Below are positions 26,749 to 36,302 of a stretch of 64,000 nt of DNA, piece after piece. The stretch comes from Betaproteobacteria bacterium (lineage in GTDB: Bacteria; Pseudomonadota; Gammaproteobacteria; Burkholderiales; Thiobacillaceae). The notes beneath the pieces are model-generated. The model did not search any database, had not been told where the DNA came from, and was given only the letters and a program-made list of their open reading frames with translations. Numbering within the stretch: position 1 is the first letter of the stretch; each line of letters opens with the position of its first letter. A program made the translations under genes and the position numbers. The stretch is from the NCBI GenBank assembly GCA_020061585.1, contig JAGUXX010000145.1, forward strand, positions 1 through 64,000, written 5' to 3'.

Positions 26749-28074
26749 CTATGAGTGCTTTGAGTTTACCGGGCCGGCAAGCCGCTGTTTGGGATGCGCT
26801 GAAGCTGCGGGAGCAGGGAGATCGGACTCGTTGATCGCGTTGCTGGGTTCCAGCGCTAGTTTTGAAAGAATGATGCTCGCCGCAATCAGATTATAGTAAT
26901 AGTCATAATAGGCCAGCCCAAGAAAGGCTCCGGCCGTGTAGTAACCAATTAGGCTGACTTGCAGCATGGCGGCAAGGTCGGCCACCCATGTTTTATCGGG
27001 CACCTTGCGATAGGTCTTGTTCAGACCGCTGCAAGTACGCCAAGTCAAAAAAGCTAGCAACAGGAACAGGAACAAACCTATCCAGCCCTGTTCTCCCAGC
27101 ATTTCGAAGTAAATGCTGTGGGCATCATTAACATAACTGGGGTCGGGCGAGTATTTCTGATATGTGGCCCGTGTGAACATGTTTGCGCCGCCGCCCAGTA
27201 TGTTGTCGTTGGCGACATTCATGGCGGTTTCCCAGGAAATGAGGCGTGTTTGCGCGGATTCGTCTTCCTCATAATTCTGAATAGTGTTCATGCGATCCCA
27301 CCAGGATTGGGGCATGAACAGCATGATCATCATGGCAATGACGCCAACCATCATGGTTGAGCCCAGTTTGTATGGGCTTTTTATCCAGAAAAAGGCGCCA
27401 ATGGCAATGATTCCAAGCAGTGCGCCACGAGATTGAGAGCCGAGAACGGCTGCGGCGGTTAACAGCATGGCGATCACCAAACCGCGCTTTATCCATTTGT
27501 TTTGTGATTGCAGTTGTAGATAACGCATGAGTGGAATGGTCATGAGCATGGCCAGGGCGATCTCATTGTTTCCCGCGATGAATGAGCCGCCAGGCCCGTA
27601 CACCCGGGCGCTTCCACCGGTCATGATGGTGAAAATGCCGCCCTTGACGCCAAAGAAACCAATGGATAGCACCATGACCCAAATAAATCCATCCAGTTTT
27701 TGTTTGTCGGATATCAAGGCAAGAATCAGGAAGATGAACACCTGAATCTTGAGGAAGCGATCCAGTTCCTTCATGGCTCCGGTTGGGTTGAATGCAAAGA
27801 TTGTCGTTACGCATACCCACAACACCAGCAAGAGCAGAACAGTGGTTTGGGGGGACCAGATATTGAGCTTTTTCTGCTTGCCGAAAATCAGGCCAAGCAC
27901 CGTGATGCCGGCAACAACCTGGGCCATCGGCAGCGTGTTCAGAACACCCCATGTTAGGCGGTGGGGGTTCATCAGGCTGATCCATGTCCACAGATAGGTG
28001 CCCATATAGGGACGGGACAGGGTCTGAGCGGCCAACCACGCAAATATGGCCAGTACGAGCAGGGCGCGAATCAA
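26749..28074 (-). CDS. Putative O-glycosylation ligase, exosortase A system-associated (TIGR03097-like, Wzy/WaaL fold)
   Basis: 441 residues with 10-12 membrane segments and a large periplasmic loop holding conserved-looking W-E-T-A-M-N-V-A, G-G-G-A-N-M-F and N-D-A-H-S-I-Y-F-E. The last resembles the ligase active-site histidine region of the O-antigen ligase/polymerase superfamily. It either polymerises repeat units or attaches glycan to an acceptor. Its start overlaps the end of the beta-helix gene by four bases. Confidence 0.9.
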   Translation of the reverse strand: MIRALLVLAIFAWLAAQTLSRPYMGTYLWTWISLMNPHRLTWGVLNTLPMAQVVAGITVLGLIFGKQKKLNIWSPQTTVLLLLVLWVCVTTIFAFNPTGAMKELDRFLKIQVFIFLILALISDKQKLDGFIWVMVLSIGFFGVKGGIFTIMTGGSARVYGPGGSFIAGNNEIALAMLMTIPLMRYLQLQSQNKWIKRGLVIAMLLTAAAVLGSQSRGALLGIIAIGAFFWIKSPYKLGSTMMVGVIAMMIMLFMPQSWWDRMNTIQNYEEDESAQTRLISWETAMNVANDNILGGGANMFTRATYQKYSPDPSYVNDAHSIYFEMLGEQGWIGLFLFLLLAFLTWRTCSGLNKTYRKVPDKTWVADLAAMLQVSLIGYYTAGAFLGLAYYDYYYNLIAASIILSKLALEPSNAINESDLPAPAASAHPKQRLAGPVNSKHS

Positions 28075-29525
28075 GGGAGTGATCCTTTAATCTTCGTCAC
28101 ATTGACAGGGTATTGGCTGTTCAATACCGAGGATGACGGTTGCAGGGCGCCACTGTGGGTGACTTTCTGGGCAAGCAGGATGGTGCTGACAGGATGGGTG
28201 TATTGCTGATCAGGCATAGGTAGCCGCAAATTGCGCATGGCATCAGGAGCGTTTATTCGGGCAACTTTCAGGCCTTTGGCGTTCAAGGTGTAGTTGAAGC
28301 GTTGGGGAAGTTCGAATATGTCCCAATCGGCATAGATGTCGTTGCTCGCTTCTAGATTGCTTTCCGGATGCAGCTTGCCCTGGCCAATGTATAGATTGTT
28401 GACGCTGATGACAGTCTGAGTCCCGGGTGCCGCCCTGAGAAATGCGCCGCCGAATGGGTGGCTGTTGACTATGGTGTTGTTTATCAATCTGAGCGTATTG
28501 TTTGGCTCGGTGTAGCCTTCTTCGCCGTAGCGGATGATGGTCGAGTTTTCCGTTTCGCGGCTTTGCTGAATGATGTTCCCCATGATCAGGGTATTGCCAC
28601 CGTTGGGCAGGTTGACTTCGTAGCTGGCCCGGCCAAATTCATCGGTGATTCGGTTGTAAAGAACATTGCTGTTTCGGGCTCGGCTTTTGATCAGATGGCC
28701 TGTGTTGGAATGGTGCAGGTAGTTGCCTGTCATATTGAGTGTATCAATGCCGCCGGCATAGATGGCATGGCTTTTGCCCGATCGTGTGCCGTTGTATGCG
28801 AATTCACTGTTTTCTACAGTGACGCTGATGCTGCGTTTGTTACCCGTCATGATGCCGGATTCATTGCCATAAAACAGACAATGGCGAACCAGAAGGTTTC
28901 CATTTTCAAAGCGGATTCCGGCTCCGTTCTGGTCACCCACCTTGGCGCCGATGAAGTCTATGTTGTCAATTGTGAAATCGCCATTCCGAATGACCCAAAT
29001 CGCTTTTCCACCGGCACTCTTGCCGCTTGCATAGAGTCTGGCGTGGCCTCCAACACCGCGAATCGTCAGCTTTTTCTGTGTCCAGGTGGCGACATCTCCG
29101 TAATAGTTCCCCGCGAGTATCTCGACGATATCGCCGTCCCGGGCCAGTTTTGCCGCATCTGCGATGGTCAAGGCATCGCCATTCGGGCCTACTCTGATGA
29201 TGCGCTGCCCGAACGGCGCGAGGGTCGATACGGTGCTGCCCGCCGTGTCGACGATCAGGGGCGGCGGCGGTGGGATGTTGAACTGCAGGGTTTGGCGTTC
29301 CTTGAGGGAGGGCTCATTGAGTTGTGCCCTTACTTCCCAAATGAACGGCAGGGCTACCGCCTGCAACTTGGGGTGCCCGCGTAGCCGTTCTTCCACATAA
29401 TCGAATAGCTCCCGGGGGGTGCGGCCCATGATCTGGTAAACCAGAATAAATGCCGCCACGCCGAGGATGGTGGCAATAGCCAGTCCCAGAACGGCTTTTT
29501 TGAACCAGGTTATTCGTTTCACCAT
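28071..29525 (-). CDS. Membrane-anchored right-handed parallel beta-helix protein
   Basis: 484 residues. An N-terminal membrane anchor (V-L-G-L-A-I-A-T-I-L-G-V-A-A-F-I-L-V-Y) is followed by a proline-rich stretch and a right-handed parallel beta-helix. The helix shows repeated N/G-rich rungs such as I-D-N-I-D-F-I-G-A, L-V-R-H-C-L-F-Y-G-N, M-T-G-N-Y-L-H-H and L-R-L-I-N-N-T-I-V-N. Such proteins include alginate epimerases and lyases and surface adhesins, so a periplasmic glycan-modifying role is plausible. No catalytic set can be named with confidence. It overlaps both neighbours by a few bases. Confidence 0.8.
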   Translation of the reverse strand: MVKRITWFKKAVLGLAIATILGVAAFILVYQIMGRTPRELFDYVEERLRGHPKLQAVALPFIWEVRAQLNEPSLKERQTLQFNIPPPPPLIVDTAGSTVSTLAPFGQRIIRVGPNGDALTIADAAKLARDGDIVEILAGNYYGDVATWTQKKLTIRGVGGHARLYASGKSAGGKAIWVIRNGDFTIDNIDFIGAKVGDQNGAGIRFENGNLLVRHCLFYGNESGIMTGNKRSISVTVENSEFAYNGTRSGKSHAIYAGGIDTLNMTGNYLHHSNTGHLIKSRARNSNVLYNRITDEFGRASYEVNLPNGGNTLIMGNIIQQSRETENSTIIRYGEEGYTEPNNTLRLINNTIVNSHPFGGAFLRAAPGTQTVISVNNLYIGQGKLHPESNLEASNDIYADWDIFELPQRFNYTLNAKGLKVARINAPDAMRNLRLPMPDQQYTHPVSTILLAQKVTHSGALQPSSSVLNSQYPVNVTKIKGSLP

Positions 29526-30757
29526 GACGGGTGTATTTCTTTGAAAACCCGTACGAGCAGGGCAATGCGATTGTCCCAGGAGTTCTCCTCCGCGTAGGCG
29601 CGAATAGCGCCCCGATCCCAGTCATGCGACAGGCCGGCGCGTAGGGCTTCGGCCAGGGCGGGGCCGTCGCCGAAAGGCACGATGCGGCCCAGTTCGGGTT
29701 TGCAGACCACTTCCGGGTTACCGTCCACGTCCGTGGTCACCACCGGCAAGCCGCAGGCCATGGCCTCCAGGAACACATTGGCCCAGCCTTCCCGGCGGGT
29801 GGCCAGGACGAACAGGTCGGCGGCGGACAAGGGCCATTTAAGGTCATCCGGCTTCATGGAACCAAGGAAGCGCACGTGGTCTTCCAAGCCCAGGTCGGCC
29901 ACTTGCCGCCGCAGTTGGGCTTCCATGTTGTCCACCCCGGTGGCACCTCCAACGATGAGATAGCGCAGGCGGGGGTGCTGCCTGACCAGGTCCGGCAGGA
30001 CTTCGATGACCCGGTGGAAGCCCTTGCGTTCGATGAGCCATCCCACGGAAACCAGGACCCGGTCGGCCTCGTCCAGACCGTAACGCTGGCGGGCTTCGCG
30101 CCGGTCCACCGGCTGGAAGCGCTGGCAATCCACCGCGTTGCCGATGGCCAGGGTCTTGGCTTCCGGAATGCCCAGCCGCACCGCCAGTTGGCGCAGGGAA
30201 TCGGAAACGCCGATGACTTTCGACGCCTGGTTCAGGCCCGCCACGATGCGCTTCCGGAAGGCGGGGTTTTCGGCGTAGGTTTTTTCCGAACCCCGCAGGG
30301 TAATGGTAAGGGGGACGTTGAACCACCGGGCCAGCAGGCCGGCGGCATGGCCGTCCGGGTAGCCGAAGTGGGCGTCGATGTGTTCGAAGCCAAACTCATG
30401 CTTCAGCCGGCGCAGGGTGAAATAACTGCCCAGGGCCATGAAAGTGCTGTCCCAGGCCTTGAACAGGCCCGGCAGGCTGAAAAATCGAGGGGCGTAGACG
30501 GTGATGCCCTGCTGGACTTCGACTTTGGGGGCCACGGGCCGGAAGCGGGGGCGGAACCAGCGGATCAGTCCATCAACAGGCGACCAGGCCTTGGGGGAGA
30601 CGACCGCGATGGGCAGGTGCCGCCCGACTCGGAACAGACGTTCCCGGATGAAGACGCCGGCGGTGGGGTCTTTGGGAAAGGGGAAGAGACTGGAATAGAC
30701 CAGTATCCGGGGATGCCGTCCTGGGTCTTCTGCTTGTGGAGCGGTCGACGAGGTCAT
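29519..30757 (-). CDS. Glycosyltransferase family 4
   Basis: 412 residues with a GT-B fold. A-H-F-G-Y-P-D-G-H-A-A-G-L-L is in the N-lobe. The C-lobe carries L-V-S-V-G-W-L-I-E-R-K-G-F and the donor-binding E-A-M-A-C-G-L-P-V-V-T-T (E-x7-E type, with E in F-L-E-A-M). It adds a sugar to the glycan at the cytoplasmic face. The start ATG overlaps the TGA of the 44-residue ORF upstream. Confidence 0.92.
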   Translation of the reverse strand: MTSSTAPQAEDPGRHPRILVYSSLFPFPKDPTAGVFIRERLFRVGRHLPIAVVSPKAWSPVDGLIRWFRPRFRPVAPKVEVQQGITVYAPRFFSLPGLFKAWDSTFMALGSYFTLRRLKHEFGFEHIDAHFGYPDGHAAGLLARWFNVPLTITLRGSEKTYAENPAFRKRIVAGLNQASKVIGVSDSLRQLAVRLGIPEAKTLAIGNAVDCQRFQPVDRREARQRYGLDEADRVLVSVGWLIERKGFHRVIEVLPDLVRQHPRLRYLIVGGATGVDNMEAQLRRQVADLGLEDHVRFLGSMKPDDLKWPLSAADLFVLATRREGWANVFLEAMACGLPVVTTDVDGNPEVVCKPELGRIVPFGDGPALAEALRAGLSHDWDRGAIRAYAEENSWDNRIALLVRVFKEIHPSW

Positions 30758-30888
30758 GCGGCGGGCTCCCGCATGGTGTCAAGCCAGACCAGGCAGGCCA
30801 GGGGCTTGAGGATGTTCCAGGAGGCGATCTTGTCCCCCTTGTCGGGTGGATAAAGTACCCCCCCTGGCTGCAACAGCGCATCATCCAT
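30754..30888 (-). CDS. 44-residue coupled ORF resembling the N-terminus of the 36303 glycosyltransferase
   Basis: The frame begins ATGGATGA, overlapping the stop of the upstream glycosyltransferase, and ends ATGA, overlapping the start of the next. It encodes M-D-D-A-L-L-Q-P-G-G-V-L, then Y-P-P-D-K-G-D-K-I-A-S-W-N-I-L-K-P-L, and about 15 more residues. The glycosyltransferase at 36303-37493 has Y-P-P-D-K-G-D-K-I-R-S-W-H-L-L-R-H-L near its start. The DNA also matches, for example CCAGGAG and ATCTTGTC in both. It is either a relic of a lost glycosyltransferase or a maintained small peptide. Confidence 0.5.
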   Translation of the reverse strand: MDDALLQPGGVLYPPDKGDKIASWNILKPLACLVWLDTMREPAA

Positions 30889-32044
30889 GGCGCGGAGACG
30901 CCAGCAAGCGTTGGAAGTGGTTCACGATGCGTTCGGCATTGCCGCGCCATGTGTAACCCGAGGCCTGGATGGCGTCGCGAGCCGCTTGGCCCAGGCGCTG
31001 GCGCAGGGCCGGGTCGTCGCAAAGCCGGGCCAAGGCCCGCTCCAGGTCGTCTGGGATGTCCGGGTCGAACAGCAGAGCGTTTTCGCCTTCGCTCAGGATT
31101 TCCATGAGATTCGGCACCCGGGGGGCAACGATGGCACGGCCCAGGGCCAGGTATTCGAACAGTTTAAGGGGCGACGCGTATTCCACCACGGCGGGTTGCA
31201 GGGCCACGTCGAAGGCGGCCACGTGGCCGGGTACCAGCTCCCGGGGCACCAGGCCAGTGAAGGTGACCCGGTCCGCCAGATTCAATTCCCGGGACAGGGC
31301 TTCCAGTTCGGCCCGAGCCGGGCCTTCGCCCACCACCAGCAGATGCACGTCTTCCCGGCCCTTGGTGCCCATCCAGCGGATGATCTTGTCCAGTCCATGC
31401 CAGGAACGCACGAATCCCGTGAACCCCAACACAGTGCGATGACTCAGGCCCAATTTTGCCTTGGCGGTAGCCGAGTCCGGCGGGGCGCCGAAGTGGGCCT
31501 CGTTGATGCCGTTGTGGATGACATCCATGCGTTCCCGGGGCACCCCCGCCCGTTCCAGATAGCCTGCCAGCACCTCGGTTACCGGCAGGCACATGCTGGC
31601 CCGCTTCCAGACGTGGGCCTGGGCGCGGCGGGCCAGATTCTTGAAGGCCATGCCATCGTAACGAGCCCGCTCTTCGGCGATGGGGGCGTTCACTTCCAGC
31701 AACAAGGGCAGTTTGTAGCGACGGCTGGCCCAGATGCCGGAAAACAGGTAAAGGTTGTAGCGCTCGTAAATGGCGTCGGGCTGGAATTCCCGGATGACGG
31801 CGGCCAGCTTGCGATAGGCATGGAAGGAATAGGCCATTTCCATCAGTTCATAGACGGCCTTGGGCAGGGCCAGTTTCAGACGGGACACCCAGCCGCCTTC
31901 GTGGCCGAATTCGCTGTCGTCATGGACGCCGGGTGACACCACCCGGACCTCGTGACCCAATTGGCGCAGGGCGAAGATAATTTCTTCAACATGGACGTTT
32001 TGTCCATCCTTGGAGGCGATGCGATGGTGGTAGAGGATTTTCAT
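30881..32044 (-). CDS. Glycosyltransferase family 4
   Basis: 387 residues with a GT-B fold. The N-lobe opens M-K-I-L-Y-H-H-R-I-A-S-K-D-G-Q. The C-lobe shows V-L-G-F-T-G-F-V-R-S-W-H-G and the donor site L-F-E-Y-L-A-L-G-R-A-I-V-A-P. It probably builds the XrtA-linked polysaccharide. It has no membrane segment. It runs into the short ORF at 30754-30888 by overlapping start and stop codons. Confidence 0.92.
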   Translation of the reverse strand: MKILYHHRIASKDGQNVHVEEIIFALRQLGHEVRVVSPGVHDDSEFGHEGGWVSRLKLALPKAVYELMEMAYSFHAYRKLAAVIREFQPDAIYERYNLYLFSGIWASRRYKLPLLLEVNAPIAEERARYDGMAFKNLARRAQAHVWKRASMCLPVTEVLAGYLERAGVPRERMDVIHNGINEAHFGAPPDSATAKAKLGLSHRTVLGFTGFVRSWHGLDKIIRWMGTKGREDVHLLVVGEGPARAELEALSRELNLADRVTFTGLVPRELVPGHVAAFDVALQPAVVEYASPLKLFEYLALGRAIVAPRVPNLMEILSEGENALLFDPDIPDDLERALARLCDDPALRQRLGQAARDAIQASGYTWRGNAERIVNHFQRLLASPRHG

Positions 32045-32059
32045 TGTTGCGCTTAGGGG

Positions 32060-33085
32060 TCAGCTACCAACGAGAAGCCGACTCTTTTCCTTGAATAGCA
32101 TCTGGGCCGCCTTCACCGTCAACGCACACAGCACCGTGACCGCCAGGGTCAGGACAGCGAAAGACATGAAATTGCCCTCGTGGATGTAAGCGGGGAGCTG
32201 GAGTTTTGCGGAGAGTATCTTTTCCGCGGCAAGGAAGTAGCCGTGGAGGAAGTAAACGCCAAAGCTGGCATGAGCCAGGTAGGTCAGGCGGTTGCCCAGG
32301 GGTCGGTCGATGAGGTGAAGCAGGTAGATGAGATATACGCCGGTGGTGATCTTGAACAGGAAGTGCAGGAAGTGAGCCTCCTTGCCGGACTGGGCGCCCA
32401 ACAGAACCATGACCAGGCACGCTCCCGCCAGTGCCCAGTTGTAGCGCTTGAGCAGGACCAGCAGATCATTGTGGTACTTGCTGCACAGCATGCCGAGCAT
32501 ATACACCGGCAGCATGTACAGCGCCTTGCTAAAGGTGGCGTAGCGGCCATCCAGGCCGGTGTGGATAAGCAGGCCATCTCGGCCAATGATGGCGGAGAGC
32601 AACAGCAGGGGGGGGAGTAGCCAGAGGTAGGCGAACCGGGATTTGTCGATACGCAGGAACGCCGGCGCCAGCAGATAGAACAGGCATATCATGGGAATGA
32701 ACCAATAAGGTGCCAGGTGCTTGCCGGTCAGAAGGAACAAACCGGCCTGGATCAGGGGGCTGTGGTCGTAGAACCCGGCCCAGACGTTGTCCTGCCGCGC
32801 CACCAGAGTGAAGTACAGGAGCGCGGGGATGGACAGCACCAGGTAGGGCAGCACAACGAATTTCGCCTTGCTGAGCAGGTATTTGGATAACTTGAATCTT
32901 CCGGACAGATGCTGGAAGAGGAAACCAGCGATGAACACGAACCAGATACTGGTTTCGTTCAAGGCGAAGTTCAATCCGTTGAACACCAGCGAGCCTGGCG
33001 GCCAATGAAAGTTCTGTAGCGCGTGAGTAGCCACGACACCGATGATGGCGATGGCGCGATAGTTGTGGATGTGGTTGAGAAACAT
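32060..33085 (-). CDS. Membrane acyltransferase (acyltransferase-3 family)
   Basis: 341 residues with about ten hydrophobic segments. The N-terminus reads H-N-Y-R-A-I-A-I-I-G-V-V-A-T-H-A-L, a match to the conserved R/H-containing first helix of acyltransferase-3 proteins such as O-acetylases of polysaccharides. It would O-acetylate the exopolysaccharide from the inner membrane. The flanking glycosyltransferase and amidotransferase genes run in the same direction. Confidence 0.88.
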   Translation of the reverse strand: MFLNHIHNYRAIAIIGVVATHALQNFHWPPGSLVFNGLNFALNETSIWFVFIAGFLFQHLSGRFKLSKYLLSKAKFVVLPYLVLSIPALLYFTLVARQDNVWAGFYDHSPLIQAGLFLLTGKHLAPYWFIPMICLFYLLAPAFLRIDKSRFAYLWLLPPLLLLSAIIGRDGLLIHTGLDGRYATFSKALYMLPVYMLGMLCSKYHNDLLVLLKRYNWALAGACLVMVLLGAQSGKEAHFLHFLFKITTGVYLIYLLHLIDRPLGNRLTYLAHASFGVYFLHGYFLAAEKILSAKLQLPAYIHEGNFMSFAVLTLAVTVLCALTVKAAQMLFKEKSRLLVGS

Positions 33086-33122
33086 GGTTTCGCGTCAGGG
33101 CTCGGGGCTCGTGCAGGGCTGG

Positions 33123-35021
33123 TCAGGCCGGCATGGCGTTCTGTTTCAGAAAGGCTTCAAACATCAGCAGACTCCACAGGGCAGGGTTGTGGTCCCGGGT
33201 GCCGGCGATGTGTTCGTCGGCCATCTTGCGCAGTTCGATCATGTTGAAGATGCCGCTGTCAGCCAGGCGCGGCGAATTCACGCAGTCCAGCAACTTCTGC
33301 TTGAGCGGCCCCCGAAACCACTCCGCCAGAGGAATGGAGAAGCCCATCTTGCGGCGATACATGATGTCGTGCGGCAGATACGGTTCGAGCGATTTCTTCA
33401 ACATGTACTTGCCCTCGGCGCCCTGGATTTTCAGCGAGGACGGCAGACCGGAGATCCATTCCACCAGTTTGTGGTCGAGGAACGGCACGCGCACTTCCAG
33501 CGCGTGCGCCATGCTGGCGCGATCCACCTTGGTCAGGATGTCACCAACCAGATAGGTTTTCATGTCGAGGTACTGCACCTGACCGTAGATGTCGTCGCTG
33601 GGGTTATTGCGGTCATGCGCGCGCAGCACTTCGACTGCGTTGTAGCCGTTCAGACGCTTTTTGAAGCCGTCACTGAACATGCGATTTCTCAAGCTGTCAC
33701 TGCACACCGAAACGCCATGAAAGTAGCCGGCGACACTGTCGCGGCCCAGCGCCTCGAAGGTGGTCTTGGCGCGGAAGATTTTAGGTGCCCAGTCGGCTTT
33801 CGGGTACAAGCGGCCCAGCGCGCCAAACAGTGGCATGCGCAACCCGTCCGGCACCGCGCGGCGCATCTTTTCCTCGATGCCGTGCCAGCGGTAGCGTCGG
33901 TAGCCGATGAAATTCTCGTCGCCACCGTCGCCGGACAGCGCCACGGTAACGTCCTTGCGCGCCAGTTCGCAGACGCGATAGGTCGGCATGGCGGACGAGT
34001 CGGCATAGGGCTCGTCGTACAGCCTGGCGAGTTCATCGACCAAGCCGATGTCGTCTGATTCCACGGTGTGGACATGGTGGTTGGTATGGTAACGGTCAGC
34101 CACTTTCTGCGCGTAGTCGGCTTCGTTGTAACGCGGATCACTGAAGGCGATGGCGCAGGTTTTCACCGGTTGCTCGGTCAACCCGGCCATCATGGCAACC
34201 ACGGCTGACGAATCGACGCCGCCGGACAGGAAGGCGCCGAGCGGCACTTCCGCAACCATGCGTATATCCACCGCCTCGCGAAAGCGTGCGATGAATTCAG
34301 CGTTGGCGTCCTCAAGACTGATCGGGCTGTGCGCCTGAAACGGCACATCCCAATATTCCTCCGGCTTCGGCAGCGGCTTGCCGCGGCGGATCAACATGCG
34401 GTGACCAGGCGACAGCTTGCGCGCGGTCTTGTAGATGGTGCGCGGTTCCGGCACATAGCCGTAGCCGAAATAATCTTCCACTGCCTCACTATCGATGTCG
34501 CGCCGGAAACCGGGCCAGGCGGTCAGCGTTTTCAGCTCTGAACCGAACACCAGGAAACCGTCATCGGTGACCGCGTAATGCAGCGGTTTCACGCCAAGGC
34601 GATCGCGCGCCATGAAAAAGACCTGCTGCTTGCGGTCCCACAAGGCAAAGGCGAACATGCCGCGAAAATGCTGCACGCAATCGACGCCCCATTGTTCCCA
34701 GGCATGCACGATGGTTTCGGTATCGGAGCGGGTGCGGAAAGTGTGACCCAGGGCGGTCAGTTCCGGAATCAGGTCGACGAAGTTGTAGATCTCGCCATTG
34801 AACACCACCCAGACGCTGTCATCCTCGTTCGCCAATGGTTGCTGACCAGCGGCGATGTCGATGATCGACAGCCGGCGATGCCCAAGGCCGAGACCGGGCT
34901 CCAGATGCAGACCGGCTTCGTCAGGACCGCGATGCCACTGGATGTCGTTGATGCGTTGCAGAACCTCCCGGTCGATGGGTCGTTGCTCGCGCAGGTCAAA
35001 AATGCCGGTTATGCCGCACAT
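33123..35021 (-). CDS. XrtA/PEP-CTERM system amidotransferase (asparagine synthase family, TIGR03108-like)
   Basis: 632 residues. The class II glutamine amidotransferase domain starts with M-C-G-I-T-G-I-F-D, so Cys2 is present. It also has R-G-P-D-E-A and the N-G-E-I-Y-N oxyanion region. The synthase domain has F-L-S-G-G-V-D-S-S. It should amidate a carboxylate using glutamine, probably a uronic acid or similar sugar in the polysaccharide. It contrasts with the gene at 5002, which lacks Cys2. It overlaps the glycosyltransferase at 35009 by 13 bases. Confidence 0.94.
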   Translation of the reverse strand: MCGITGIFDLREQRPIDREVLQRINDIQWHRGPDEAGLHLEPGLGLGHRRLSIIDIAAGQQPLANEDDSVWVVFNGEIYNFVDLIPELTALGHTFRTRSDTETIVHAWEQWGVDCVQHFRGMFAFALWDRKQQVFFMARDRLGVKPLHYAVTDDGFLVFGSELKTLTAWPGFRRDIDSEAVEDYFGYGYVPEPRTIYKTARKLSPGHRMLIRRGKPLPKPEEYWDVPFQAHSPISLEDANAEFIARFREAVDIRMVAEVPLGAFLSGGVDSSAVVAMMAGLTEQPVKTCAIAFSDPRYNEADYAQKVADRYHTNHHVHTVESDDIGLVDELARLYDEPYADSSAMPTYRVCELARKDVTVALSGDGGDENFIGYRRYRWHGIEEKMRRAVPDGLRMPLFGALGRLYPKADWAPKIFRAKTTFEALGRDSVAGYFHGVSVCSDSLRNRMFSDGFKKRLNGYNAVEVLRAHDRNNPSDDIYGQVQYLDMKTYLVGDILTKVDRASMAHALEVRVPFLDHKLVEWISGLPSSLKIQGAEGKYMLKKSLEPYLPHDIMYRRKMGFSIPLAEWFRGPLKQKLLDCVNSPRLADSGIFNMIELRKMADEHIAGTRDHNPALWSLLMFEAFLKQNAMPA

Positions 35022-36151
35022 GTCAGATTCTCATAGATGGCCTGGTAAGCCGCAGCCGCCTTGTGCCAGGAAAACTCGTTTTCGATTCGCGCCCTTGCCG
35101 CGGCCCCCTCACGCTCGCGGCGCGCGGGGTCACGGGCATAGTCCGCCAAGATACGGGTAAGTGTATCGGCATCTCCGGGCGTCAACATGAGGCCTGAAAT
35201 GCCTTCTTTGATCAATTCCGGCGTACCGCCCACCCGAGTGGCGATGATCGGCAAGCCGCTGGCCATGGCCTCAAGGATGGTGTTCGAGATGCCTTCTCCC
35301 AATGATGGCAGCACAAAGATATCGAACGCCCGCAGCCAGTCGGCGGTATCGCTGCGGTCACCGGCGAAAAGCACCTGCGCGGCCATGCCGGCGGCATCGA
35401 CCTGAGCCTGACATTCGGCGCGGGTAGGGCCGTCGCCGACAATGACCAGTCGCAACCCGGCGCGGTCGTCGGACTGACGGCAAAGCTGAATGAAGGCGCG
35501 CACCAGGGTCGGATAGTCCTTGACCTTGACCATGCGACCGACGCTGCCGATGACGCAGGTTGCTCCGGCAAAAAATTCAGGCCGGCCAAGGTCCGGGCGG
35601 GCGCCACGGCGCGGGTGGAATCTATCCTGATCGACGCCGTTGTAGATCTGGTTCAGCCGGTCATCGGCTACATGCACGGTATCATGCAGCCAACCGGCCA
35701 GATCCTTGCTGACCGCGATGTACTGGTGCACCACCCGCCGCGCGGCGCGGCGCATCAGGTTGTATTTCCAGTTGGTTCCGTCGATGTCGTACATGTCGCG
35801 GCCATGTTCGCCGTGCACGCGACCCTTGACCCCCCAGGCAGCGCCAACGAACTGGGCTTCCAGCGCGTTCAGGTTGCGGGTGTGCAGGATGTCCGGCCGT
35901 AGTTGCCTGAATAACCTGTACAGCTTGGGCATCCAGCTGTAATCATGCCCCTCGCGCTTGCCCAGATCGAAGAATTCGACCTGCTGCTCGGTAATGCGGT
36001 GACGGAATTCCGCATAGCCGCATTGGCAGATCACCACATGGCGAAAGCGCTCCGGCGGCATATGGTTGAACAGATTCACCATGCCGTTTTCCATGCCACC
36101 GGTACCAAAGTGATAGACGACATGGGCAACAAGCGGACGCTGATCGGTCAC
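35009..36151 (-). CDS. XrtA system glycosyltransferase (TIGR03088-like)
   Basis: 380 residues with a GT4-type GT-B fold. The N-lobe has H-V-V-Y-H-F-G-T-G-G-M-E-N-G (glycine loop). The C-lobe has I-G-S-V-G-R-M-V-K-V-K-D and the donor motif E-A-M-A-S-G-L-P-I-I-A-T. The sequence start matches the exosortase-associated TIGR03088 family. It lies downstream of the TIGR03087-type enzyme with a 151-base gap that holds a MITE fragment. Confidence 0.93.
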   Translation of the reverse strand: MTDQRPLVAHVVYHFGTGGMENGMVNLFNHMPPERFRHVVICQCGYAEFRHRITEQQVEFFDLGKREGHDYSWMPKLYRLFRQLRPDILHTRNLNALEAQFVGAAWGVKGRVHGEHGRDMYDIDGTNWKYNLMRRAARRVVHQYIAVSKDLAGWLHDTVHVADDRLNQIYNGVDQDRFHPRRGARPDLGRPEFFAGATCVIGSVGRMVKVKDYPTLVRAFIQLCRQSDDRAGLRLVIVGDGPTRAECQAQVDAAGMAAQVLFAGDRSDTADWLRAFDIFVLPSLGEGISNTILEAMASGLPIIATRVGGTPELIKEGISGLMLTPGDADTLTRILADYARDPARREREGAAARARIENEFSWHKAAAAYQAIYENLTCAA

Positions 36152-36182
36152 GGCGCGCTGCTGCCCGAATCAGGCATCCGAT

Positions 36183-36240
36183 AAATGGACTGCGGCGGTC
36201 CATTTGCGGCCGACGATTCCAATGTCCGACAGGCGCCTGG
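36183..36240. mobile_element. Right-end fragment of the 194-bp MITE-like element
   Basis: GCGGCCGACGATTCCAATGT followed by CCGACAGGCGCCTGG matches the right end of the element at 8490-8683, with about six differences in 36 bases. AAATGGAC to the left also matches the interior. The left inverted repeat is absent, so this copy is truncated. It fills most of the gap between two glycosyltransferase genes. Confidence 0.6.
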
Positions 36241-36302
36241 TGTGGCGTTGCTCAGAGTGAACGGTGAGACGCCAGCCCGGCACCAATAGCGTGATGCCAT
36301 GT

